Positions 1 to 7,867 of a DNA stretch of 64,000 nt are shown piece by piece; the stretch's first letter is position 1; each line of letters opens with the position of its first letter. The notes beneath the pieces were generated by a model. The model ran no database searches. It saw only the letters and a program-made list of their open reading frames with translations, and was not told the DNA's origin. Both the position numbers and the translations under genes were made by a program. Where the stretch lies: positions 124,001-188,000 of the forward strand of contig NZ_JBNPMZ010000003.1 in the NCBI RefSeq assembly GCF_050314255.1, written 5' to 3'. This DNA is from Claveliimonas sp034178805. Lineage in GTDB: Bacteria > Bacillota > Clostridia > Lachnospirales > Lachnospiraceae.

Positions 1-735
1 ATAACGGATACCGGCTATATCCGGAGTTACCTCATCGAACAGTCCGAGATATGCATCCACACTGGCTTTTGCATAACCCATTTCTTCCAGTTCTGCAGCA
101 ACGCCGTCTTTGCCGATCTTGTCCATCTTGTCCAGGATAATGAATACTTCATCATAATCCTCTTCCCTGAATCCACAGTATGCTGCCATTGCCTTCAGGA
201 TATTTCTGTCATTGATGTTCACAGTAAAGTTCCTGAAATTCAATTTACCAAGCATGGCAGTCGTTGCCAGGATCAGCTCGATCTCCGCAAGATTTCCTGC
301 CTCACCCAGAATGTCGATATCGCACTGGGTAAACTGGCGGAATCTTCCTCTCTGCGGACGGTCTGCGCGCCATACGCTTCCGATCTGCATCGCCTTAAAT
401 GGTGAAGGAAGTTCATTGGCATGATTGGAATAATATCTTGCAAGCGGAACGGTCAGGTCATAGCGAAGTCCGCCGTCCACCAGATCATTTTCCTCTTTTG
501 CCTCAGCAATCTTAAGCTTCTCTCCACGCTTTAAGATCTTGAAAATTAACTTCTCATTGTCACCGCCCTGCTTGCTGCAGAGATTCTCAATATGCTCTAC
601 GCAAGGGGTCTCCATAGAAGAAAATCCGTATGTTTTGTAAGTTTCCTTAATCAGGTGAATTACATAATCGCGAATCTCCATCTCCTTTGGAAGGATGTCC
701 TTCATTCCTGTGACCGGTTTTTTCTTTAACGCCAT
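1..735 (-). CDS. hisS: Histidyl-tRNA synthetase (C-terminal part outside window)
   Basis: Class II aminoacyl-tRNA synthetase that charges tRNA-His in the cytoplasm. The visible part is the N-terminal catalytic region, about 245 residues, starting MALKKKPVTGMKDILP. The class II motif 2 region is seen as FRADRPQRGRFRQFTQCD-like sequence (reads WRADRPQRGRFRQF), and the preceding GLRYDLTVPLARY stretch is typical of HisRS. The ATG at 735 lies inside the 3' end of hemZ (10-base overlap), so translation is probably coupled to hemZ. The gene runs off the left edge of the window. No T-box leader is possible at this position because the start sits inside hemZ. Identification is secure; the C-terminal anticodon-binding domain cannot be seen. 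Confidence 0.93.
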   Translation of the reverse strand, partial: MALKKKPVTGMKDILPKEMEIRDYVIHLIKETYKTYGFSSMETPCVEHIENLCSKQGGDNEKLIFKILKRGEKLKIAEAKEENDLVDGGLRYDLTVPLARYYSNHANELPSPFKAMQIGSVWRADRPQRGRFRQFTQCDIDILGEAGNLAEIELILATTAMLGKLNFRNFTVNINDRNILKAMAAYCGFREEDYDEVFIILDKMDKIGKDGVAAELEEMGYAKASVDAYLGLFDEVTPDIAGIRY

Positions 736-2246
736 AACCATTCTCCTTTTCGCTCTATCATTTCATCAATACGGGAAATATAGGATCTGATATCCTTCAC
801 ATTCTCCACACGCATTAATGTTGTCTTTCGCTTATTTTTGCTGCCCGGAACTTCCATCGGCTCATCCAGCACGATCTTCGTAGAGGCCCCTGCTCCTGCC
901 GCAGCAATGGATTGCTTTTCTTCCATAATAAGTATATTGTATATTCCGGCTTTGTCAACCTTTGCATAACCAACATTTTCAAAATTACCGGCAATATTTT
1001 TCTGACGATACAGGTAGTAGGGCACCAGTCCCAGATCCCCGGCCGCTTCATACGCAAGCTCGATCATATCAGACAGCGAACGGGCCATTTTCTGCGGTTG
1101 CCTCTTAAGTTCTTCCATTCCTTCTACAAATCCTCTGACCGTCTGCTCCTGCCCCATCTTCGCCGCCCGTTTGATAGCTAAAGAGTGAACCGTCAGGCTA
1201 TCCGGCCTCATTTCTTTAATCTGGCGCAGCGTATCAGCCATATCCGTGACATTCTCTCCCGGAAGCCCGGCAATCAGATCCATGTTAATATTATCAAAGC
1301 CCAGCGAACGGGCCATCTCATAGACTCTTCTGATGTCCTCCACCGTGTGTTTCCTTCCGATCACATCCAGCGTTTTCTGCTGCATGGTCTGCGGATTGAT
1401 GGAAATACGGGTAATATCATGCTCTCTCAGAACCCGGAGCTTTGCTTCCGTAATACTGTCAGGACGCCCCGCCTCCACCGTATATTCCAGAAGATGCTCT
1501 CTGGAAAATGTCCGGTCGATGCAGGATAGAAGTCTGTCCAGCTGTTTTTCAGTCAGCGTCGTCGGAGTACCGCCTCCGATATAAATCGTATTCAGTTTCT
1601 TATTTTCAGATACACTTCCGATAAAGGCAATCTCCTTACACAATGCATCCAGATATGCATCCACATAATCCTTCCATTCGGAAATGGCACCGGAACTGAA
1701 TGAACAATAGCTGCACACGGTCGGGCAGAAAGGGATCCCGACGTAGAGGCTGTAGCCGTTCTGATAATCTAGAGGCCGGAGAATTTCCCGTTCTCTGAGG
1801 GCAATCTCGTAAGCCAGCTTTGCCTTTTTTTCACTGACCAGCGAATCACTCTGGAACCATTTGATAAAGGATTCCCGATCCATCCCCTCTTCCACCTTCT
1901 GCATGGCAATTTTGGTGGGACGGACGCCGGTCAGAATTCCCCATGCAAGAGAACGGCCGGTCTTCTCCTCCAAATTCTGATACAGCCAGGTATCGATCAG
2001 ATATTTACGCTGTCTGCGCAGATTCTCTGAACGTTCAGCCCCAGGCTCTTCCTGCCGTATTTCCCTGTTTTGTTCCAGATCCTCTATATTTACTTCCATC
2101 TGCTGTCCATCCGGAAGCGTAATTTTCAAAAGCCTGTCAGCTTCCGCATCCACCTGCTGTCGTACTTCCTCTCCCGGGAAAAAGGCCTTCACAAGGTGAT
2201 AAACATTATAAGTATACAGTTCGTCTCTACAGATTATCGTAATCAT
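726..2246 (-). CDS. hemZ: Coproporphyrinogen dehydrogenase-like radical SAM protein HemZ
   Basis: Oxygen-independent coproporphyrinogen III oxidase-like radical SAM enzyme of the HemZ branch. The 4Fe-4S cysteine motif CPTVCSYC lies near residues 174-181, followed by the GGGTPTTL glycine motif of the HemN/HemW group. An open frame extends upstream to 2291, but the start at 2246 (MITIICRDELYTYNVY) matches the conserved beginning of the family and has an AGAGAGG site upstream. About 506 residues. Its 3' end overlaps the hisS start. The family is annotated for haem synthesis, yet no other haem gene is in the window, so the real substrate in this organism is open. Confidence 0.85.
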   Translation of the reverse strand: MITIICRDELYTYNVYHLVKAFFPGEEVRQQVDAEADRLLKITLPDGQQMEVNIEDLEQNREIRQEEPGAERSENLRRQRKYLIDTWLYQNLEEKTGRSLAWGILTGVRPTKIAMQKVEEGMDRESFIKWFQSDSLVSEKKAKLAYEIALREREILRPLDYQNGYSLYVGIPFCPTVCSYCSFSSGAISEWKDYVDAYLDALCKEIAFIGSVSENKKLNTIYIGGGTPTTLTEKQLDRLLSCIDRTFSREHLLEYTVEAGRPDSITEAKLRVLREHDITRISINPQTMQQKTLDVIGRKHTVEDIRRVYEMARSLGFDNINMDLIAGLPGENVTDMADTLRQIKEMRPDSLTVHSLAIKRAAKMGQEQTVRGFVEGMEELKRQPQKMARSLSDMIELAYEAAGDLGLVPYYLYRQKNIAGNFENVGYAKVDKAGIYNILIMEEKQSIAAAGAGASTKIVLDEPMEVPGSKNKRKTTLMRVENVKDIRSYISRIDEMIERKGEWLWR

Positions 2247-2297
2247 ACCCGCTTCTTCTACCTCTCTTTTTATTCGACTTTGCTTTTGCAACGAAAG

Positions 2298-2323
2298 ACG
2301 TAGTAAAGCATCCTTTACTACGT
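2298..2323 (-). other. Hairpin overlapping the stop codon of the MBL hydrolase
   Basis: Perfect 11-bp inverted repeat, ACGTAGTAAAG and CTTTACTACGT, with a 4-base loop. The TAG stop of the MBL gene is inside the left arm. There is no good T-run after it on the minus strand, so it may be an RNA processing or stability structure rather than a terminator. Confidence 0.5.
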
Positions 2324-2944
2324 CCCCACATAAACGTTATGGACTTTTTCATGCCCAATCGTTGTCTCACCCATATGTCCCGGATAAACCAGAACATCAT
2401 CCGGCAACACGAATAATTTTTCCCGGATTCCTCTTATCAGATCCGACATACTGCTGTTCACAAAGTCCGTACGTCCCACAGAATTCTGGAACAGAGTATC
2501 TCCGCTGAACAGCACCTTTTCTGATTCAATATAATAGCACACACCTCCCGGTGTATGACCCGGTGTATGCAATACCTGAAATTCCAGTCCTGCAAAATTC
2601 AGCTTCTGGCCATCCTTCAGATATCTGGCTCCGGCAAATGTATAGCCGGAGGTATAGGTTCCGGACTGATTCAGGGAAATATCAACCATGGTTTCCCGGT
2701 CTCCCTCATGTACATAAACCGGTACATCAAATTCCGCCAGGAATCCGTCAATTCCCATAATATGATCGAAATGTCCGTGGGTCAGAAGAATTGCCTGAAT
2801 CTCCAGCCCTTCACTCTTTATATGATTCAACAGATATTTCGGGCAGGCAGCCGGATCAATGATCACTGCCTGCTTCGTATCCTCATTGATTACCAGATAA
2901 CAATTCGTACTGATAATCCCCGTTACAAATTTTTCTACCTTCAT
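2318..2944 (-). CDS. MBL-fold metallohydrolase (glyoxalase II-like)
   Basis: Small metallo-beta-lactamase-fold hydrolase of 208 residues. The metal-binding motif THGHFDHIMG is clear, with later ligands in HTPGHTPGG, the Asp in FSGDTLF and a final His in YPGHMGETT. This is the single-domain glyoxalase II-like family whose natural substrate is usually unknown. An in-frame extension to 3061 exists, but ATG at 2944 has AGGAG at good spacing and begins MKVEKFVTG, the normal family start. It lies between relA and hemZ, where many related bacteria also carry dtd (D-Tyr-tRNA deacylase); dtd is not present here. A hairpin overlaps the stop codon. Confidence 0.85.
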   Translation of the reverse strand: MKVEKFVTGIISTNCYLVINEDTKQAVIIDPAACPKYLLNHIKSEGLEIQAILLTHGHFDHIMGIDGFLAEFDVPVYVHEGDRETMVDISLNQSGTYTSGYTFAGARYLKDGQKLNFAGLEFQVLHTPGHTPGGVCYYIESEKVLFSGDTLFQNSVGRTDFVNSSMSDLIRGIREKLFVLPDDVLVYPGHMGETTIGHEKVHNVYVGT

Positions 2945-3005
2945 GTTTTCTCCTATAAACGTTCTGCGTCTGCCGAGAAGTACTCGAATCCATTCCCATA
3001 ATCGG

Positions 3006-5354
3006 TTAACCGACTGCACGTTCAATATCAAGCACCCCATCCAGCTGACGGAATTTTTCAATTATATGGGCAAGCTCTTCTCTTCCATGTACAATAAATC
3101 CCGCCTCAATCGTTGCGGTTCCCTGTTTGCTGGTACGCACATTCAAAGATTTCACATCAATCTTGGATTCCGTAAAGATCTTGGACATCTCCATCAGGAG
3201 TCCCTGACGATCATCTGCAAACATCTTAATCTCTGCAAGATACTGGCCTCCGTCTTTTTCAGTTACATCGCTTTCCCACTCAGCATCGATAAGTCTGGCT
3301 CTCTCTGCCTCGGTCAGATGGATCATATTCACACAATCCGTTCGATGAATGGAAAGTCCCCGACCTCTGGTTACGAAACCGACAATCTCATCTCCGGGTA
3401 CCGGATTACAGCATCTGGAGAATCTCACAGCCACATCATCGATTCCCTTCACCACAATTCCGCTCTTGGACTTGGCAATATGCACTTTATTCTTCGCAGC
3501 CTCCGCCACCTTCTCAAGTACTACTTCATCCGTAAGCTCCTGTTTATGCTCTTTGCCATACTCTTCCACCAGACGGTTAACTACCTGACCTTCCTTCAGT
3601 CCACCGTGCCCGATAGCTGCAAGAACGGCATCCCAGTCACGGAAACCATACTTTCTCTGAACAACCTCCTGATACTTCGTCTTCAGAATGTTGCTGAGCA
3701 CGATTGACTTTGCCTTACAGTAAGCAGAGATCATTTCTTTTCCGCGAATAATATTATCTTCCTTAAATTCCTTTTTAAACCACTGGTTGATTTTATTCTT
3801 CGCCTGAGTACTCTTCACTATATTCAGCCAGTCACGGCTGGGTCCTCTGGAATTCTGTGAGGTCAGGATCTCGATCCTGTCACCATTCTGAATTTTATAA
3901 TCAATATTCACCAGCTTTCCATTGACTCTGGCCCCAACCATTTTATTTCCTACCGCACTGTGGATCGCATAGGCAAAGTCCACCGGAGTAGAACCGTTCG
4001 GCAGATTCTTCACGTCGCCATTCGGTGTAAAACAATAGACATCTTCCGCGAAAAGATCCAGATCACCCTTGAGCATATTCAAGAACTCCCGGTTATCCGA
4101 CATATCCCTCTGCCACTCCAGAATCTGACGCAGCCAGTTCAGTTTTTCCTCTTCCTGCGCAGCCACGCTCTTCTTTCCGTCGTTAGACTCTTTATACTTC
4201 CAGTGCGCAGCGATACCATATTCCGCGGTTTTATGCATCTCATGAGTACGGATCTGAATCTCAAAAGGCTGACCCACTGAACTCATAAGAGTTGTATGCA
4301 AAGACTGATACATATTTGCCTTTGGCATGGCAATATAATCCTTAAAACGTCCCGGAATCGGCGTGTACATCTCATGGATCACACCGAGCGCCGCATAACA
4401 GTCTTTTACAGAATCCACAATAATCCGGACTGCAAACAGATCATAAATCTGATCCACCGTCTTATCCTGATTGACCATCTTTTTATAAATACTGAAGAAA
4501 TGCTTTACACGGCCGTTTACGTCTGCCTCGATTCCCGCTCGTTTAATATGGGCTGAAACTTCCTCCACAATCTGTTGTACAAATTCTTCTCTCTCTGTTT
4601 TCCTTGCATTAATCTGATTTACCAGATCATAGAATACTTCCGGCTGGGAATATTTAAGTGCCAGGTCATCCAGCTCTGTCTTAATCTTGGAAATACCAAG
4701 CCGCTGAGCGATAGGCGCATAAATATCCATGGTCTCCTTTGCCTTTTCCTTCTGCTTTTCAGGCTTCATGAACTGAAGTGTCCTCATATTATGAAGGCGG
4801 TCTGCAAGCTTGATAATGATTACCCTGATATCCTTTGCCATTGCAAGAAACATCTTACGCAGGTTTTCTGCCTGAAGCTCCAGCTTATCGGAGGAATAGG
4901 ACAGGCGTCCCAATTTGGTGACTCCGTCCACCAGAAGTTCTACCTCTTCACCAAACTCCTGCCGAATCTCCTCATCTGTCATCACTGTGTCTTCTACCAC
5001 GTCATGCAGGATTCCCGCCGTGATAGTCTCCTTATCCATCTCCAGATCGGCCAGAATAATAGCAACCCAAAGAGGGTGAATAATATATGGCTCCCCGGAC
5101 TTTCTTTTTTGATCTTTGTGAGCCTCGTTCGCTATAGAAAACGCTTTTTCAATCATCGATACATCCGCAGACGGATGGTACTTGCGGATACGGGCAATCA
5201 ATAAGTTATAAAGTTCTTCCGGGTTTTGATAATCCGCAGGTGCCTTCACCGCATGACCATCTTCTATCTTCAGCCCCTCTGCCGAATTTGTCATAATGGA
5301 CTCCGGTGCAATTCTGTTAAGCACATCTGATTCATAGGTCGTTACATCTGCCAT
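3006..5354 (-). CDS. relA: Bifunctional (p)ppGpp synthetase/hydrolase Rel
   Basis: Long RelA/SpoT homologue that makes and degrades the stringent-response alarmone (p)ppGpp. Domains in order: HD hydrolase with HPLWVA and LHDVVEDT near residues 93-123 and KLADRLHNMRT near 182; synthetase near 280-390 with the RFKDY signature (RxKD, typical of bifunctional enzymes) and MYQSLHTT; TGS near 440-500; C-terminal ACT near 705-780. The protein is 782 residues, about 40-50 longer than usual because of an N-terminal extension before PEELYNLLIARIRKYHP. The start at 5354 has GGAGG eight bases upstream, which supports the extension. It follows apt in the same direction. Confidence 0.95.
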   Translation of the reverse strand: MADVTTYESDVLNRIAPESIMTNSAEGLKIEDGHAVKAPADYQNPEELYNLLIARIRKYHPSADVSMIEKAFSIANEAHKDQKRKSGEPYIIHPLWVAIILADLEMDKETITAGILHDVVEDTVMTDEEIRQEFGEEVELLVDGVTKLGRLSYSSDKLELQAENLRKMFLAMAKDIRVIIIKLADRLHNMRTLQFMKPEKQKEKAKETMDIYAPIAQRLGISKIKTELDDLALKYSQPEVFYDLVNQINARKTEREEFVQQIVEEVSAHIKRAGIEADVNGRVKHFFSIYKKMVNQDKTVDQIYDLFAVRIIVDSVKDCYAALGVIHEMYTPIPGRFKDYIAMPKANMYQSLHTTLMSSVGQPFEIQIRTHEMHKTAEYGIAAHWKYKESNDGKKSVAAQEEEKLNWLRQILEWQRDMSDNREFLNMLKGDLDLFAEDVYCFTPNGDVKNLPNGSTPVDFAYAIHSAVGNKMVGARVNGKLVNIDYKIQNGDRIEILTSQNSRGPSRDWLNIVKSTQAKNKINQWFKKEFKEDNIIRGKEMISAYCKAKSIVLSNILKTKYQEVVQRKYGFRDWDAVLAAIGHGGLKEGQVVNRLVEEYGKEHKQELTDEVVLEKVAEAAKNKVHIAKSKSGIVVKGIDDVAVRFSRCCNPVPGDEIVGFVTRGRGLSIHRTDCVNMIHLTEAERARLIDAEWESDVTEKDGGQYLAEIKMFADDRQGLLMEMSKIFTESKIDVKSLNVRTSKQGTATIEAGFIVHGREELAHIIEKFRQLDGVLDIERAVG

Positions 5355-5389
5355 ATCATCGCCCTCCTTTCTCTCTTCCTTGGTAACAA

Positions 5390-5914
5390 TTATTTTCCGG
5401 GATAAATGATAACCGAATCTACATCATATCCCTTCAGTTTCTCTCTTCCATTCAATCCTGCAAGCTCCATAAGGAAAATAATTTTCACTACTTCACCGCC
5501 AAGCTCCTCTATCAGTCGGATAATTGCTTCCGTGGTTCCTCCTGTTGCCATCAGATCATCAACAATGACCACTTTCTGGCCCGGCTTTATTGCATCCTCA
5601 TGAACTTCGATTACTGCGCTTCCGTATTCCAGATCATATTCTGTTGAAATAGTCTTTCTCGGAAGTTTTCCTTTCTTGCGCACCGGTACAAAAGCTTTTT
5701 TCTGATTATAGGCAATCGGCATGCCGAAAATAAACCCTCTGGCCTCCGATCCTGCCACCAGGTCATAATCTACACCTTCCAGTTTTTCCTGCATAAGATC
5801 AATCGCCAGATGAAGTCCATCTGCATCCTGCAGAACACTGGTCACATCCCGGAAAATAATCCCTTTTTCCGGAAAATCCGGAATACTAACCACATAATCT
5901 TCTATCTTTTTCAT
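5390..5914 (-). CDS. apt: Adenine phosphoribosyltransferase
   Basis: Purine salvage enzyme that converts adenine and PRPP to AMP and pyrophosphate. 174 residues, the normal family length. The PRPP-binding loop reads VVIVDDLMATGGT, and the N-terminal IPDFPEKGIIFRDVT stretch is typical of Apt. The start at 5914 (MKKIEDYV) has a TGGAGA site and is preferred over an upstream ATG at 5935. It lies between recJ and relA on the same strand, the order recJ-apt-relA known from many Firmicutes, which supports an operon. Confidence 0.95.
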   Translation of the reverse strand: MKKIEDYVVSIPDFPEKGIIFRDVTSVLQDADGLHLAIDLMQEKLEGVDYDLVAGSEARGFIFGMPIAYNQKKAFVPVRKKGKLPRKTISTEYDLEYGSAVIEVHEDAIKPGQKVVIVDDLMATGGTTEAIIRLIEELGGEVVKIIFLMELAGLNGREKLKGYDVDSVIIYPGK

Positions 5915-5991
5915 CGTTTTTCTCCATTCTATCAAGCTGTATAAAATCTATTTTTCAGTATACCACTCACTGAGTAGTTTTTCAAATATTT

Positions 5992-7755
5992 TTACTGTAC
6001 ATGAGTAATCACAATCTGAGGCGTCAGATGTCCCATATACTCATTAATTCCCGGATAATAGGTAATTGACAGATAAATACCGCTCCCCCGCCCGCGCAAA
6101 AGGCTCTCGGCCTGGAGTTTCCCGTATTTCTCTGCAATCTTTTCCATAAATCTTTGCCCGTCTCCGAAATACAGTGCATCTATGGTTGTCCCCTGCGCAT
6201 CCATGACCAGAAGCTTCAGCATATTTCTGTTCTTTCCAATCACTCTTGCAGATAGGATTGCCACATTTTTCTCTGCAAATACAGGTTTGGGATTTCCTTT
6301 TCCAAAAGGCTCCAGAAGTCTAAGCTCTCCAACCAGTTTCCCGGTCACACAGGAAAATGGCATCTGCATATCGATAGATACCTTTTCTCTCAGATCCTTT
6401 TCTTCCAGAGTACAGACTTCATTGATAGCTCTGCGAAATTCTTCCACATTCCCGGCTCTCATTGACAATCCCGCTGCCAGCTTATGACCGCCGAACCTGG
6501 TCAGCAAATGCCTGCATTTATTCAATTCTTCATACATGTGATAGGCATCAATCGAACGCCCGGATCCCTTAACACCATCCTCCGCATCTGTCAGCACAAA
6601 GGTCGGTTTAAAATACCGTTCTCTGATTCTTCCTGCCACAATTCCCGCCAGACTCTCATGACAATCCGGCAGATAAACAATCAGAACCCGGTCCTTTCCT
6701 ATCCCGGTCTCTTCTACCAATTTCACTGCATCTTCTACTGCTTTTTCCGTCATCTCTTTCCGGCTGTCATTCAAAGCCTTCAAATCTCCGGCAATTATAT
6801 CCGCTTCCCGCTTTGTTTTCGCACGCAGAAGAGAAAGTGCCCGTTTGGCTGTATCCAGTCTTCCGCTGGCATTGAGACACGGTCCCAGCACAAACCCGAT
6901 GTGATAAGCTGTAATTTCTTTCCCGCCAAGTTCATTGCATGCAATCAGTGCCCTGAGTCCCAGATTTCCGGTACGCTTAAGCATCTCCAGGCCCTGCTTT
7001 ACAAAGATCCGGTTCTCTCCCACCAGATCCATAACATCTCCCACTGTGGCAATGGCCACCTCTTCCAGCAAATAGTCCATATCCGAAGAATCTCTTCCCA
7101 TTGCTTCATAAAGAGCCTCCACCAGTTTATAAGCCACCGCAGCCCCGCAAAGTCCCTTAAACGGATATGCACACTGAGGATGCTTTGGGTCAACCGCGGC
7201 GTCTGCCGGAGGAAGGATATAGTGTTTTTCTCCATCCCCATTTTCTTCAAAAGGAATCTCATGATGATCCGTTATCACAATCGTCATCCCCAGATCCTTC
7301 CCGTAAGAAATCTCCTCTGCTGCTGCAATTCCGTTGTCACAGGTTACAATCGTATCAATCTCATCCGAAATCGCACGGTCAATCAGATTCCGGTTCAGAC
7401 CATATCCGTCCGCAATCCGGTCAGGGATGTCCATATCCACAACTGCCCCAAGCCCTTCCAGTCCTTCCAGCAAAATGTAGGTCGCACATACGCCGTCAAT
7501 ATCATAATCTCCGATGACACGGATTCTATCACCCGACTGTATTTTCTCCATCAGTATCTCCACCGCACGGTCCATATCGCGCATCAGCATTCCGTCATGA
7601 AGATCGGAAATCGTTCCGTAAAGATAATTTTGAATCTCCGCATCTCCCACAATATCTCTGTTGCGGATCAGGCAGGCAAGTCTGGGACTGATATGGAACT
7701 TTTCACCTATAGCCGCAAAATCTGCACCCTTTCTCAACAAAACCCACTGTTCCAT
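5992..7755 (-). CDS. recJ: Single-stranded-DNA-specific exonuclease RecJ
   Basis: 5'-3' single-strand DNA exonuclease of recombination and repair, DHH superfamily. The metal-binding motifs are visible: GDYDIDG near residues 82-88, a CDNG motif near 139 and ITDHHEIP near 161-168, followed by the DHHA1 region with GGHKLAAGLSM. The start at 7755 (MEQWVLLRKGADF) has GGGAGA upstream and matches the usual RecJ beginning; the frame stays open to 7830 but that extension overlaps the terminator region. About 587 residues. It is followed closely by apt. Confidence 0.93.
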   Translation of the reverse strand: MEQWVLLRKGADFAAIGEKFHISPRLACLIRNRDIVGDAEIQNYLYGTISDLHDGMLMRDMDRAVEILMEKIQSGDRIRVIGDYDIDGVCATYILLEGLEGLGAVVDMDIPDRIADGYGLNRNLIDRAISDEIDTIVTCDNGIAAAEEISYGKDLGMTIVITDHHEIPFEENGDGEKHYILPPADAAVDPKHPQCAYPFKGLCGAAVAYKLVEALYEAMGRDSSDMDYLLEEVAIATVGDVMDLVGENRIFVKQGLEMLKRTGNLGLRALIACNELGGKEITAYHIGFVLGPCLNASGRLDTAKRALSLLRAKTKREADIIAGDLKALNDSRKEMTEKAVEDAVKLVEETGIGKDRVLIVYLPDCHESLAGIVAGRIRERYFKPTFVLTDAEDGVKGSGRSIDAYHMYEELNKCRHLLTRFGGHKLAAGLSMRAGNVEEFRRAINEVCTLEEKDLREKVSIDMQMPFSCVTGKLVGELRLLEPFGKGNPKPVFAEKNVAILSARVIGKNRNMLKLLVMDAQGTTIDALYFGDGQRFMEKIAEKYGKLQAESLLRGRGSGIYLSITYYPGINEYMGHLTPQIVITHVQ

Positions 7756-7811
7756 CCTAATCTCCCTTTTACCTTCAGGCTGCCCTGTAGAGACAAAGTT
7801 TTCTACAGAGC

Positions 7812-7852
7812 AAAAAACAGCCACAGCCATTTATCATGGCGCGGCTGTTTTA
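7812..7852 (-). terminator. Terminator after secDF
   Basis: On the minus strand an imperfect stem (ACAGCCGCGCCAT against ATGGCTGTGGCTGT, loop GATAA-like) is followed by six T residues. It sits between secDF and recJ, so recJ may have reduced read-through or its own promoter. Confidence 0.7.
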
Positions 7853-7867
7853 TTTGCCTGTTTCTTC

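Noticed and set aside
735..1000. T-box leader for hisS
   Set aside because: The hisS start lies inside hemZ, so there is no room for a leader.
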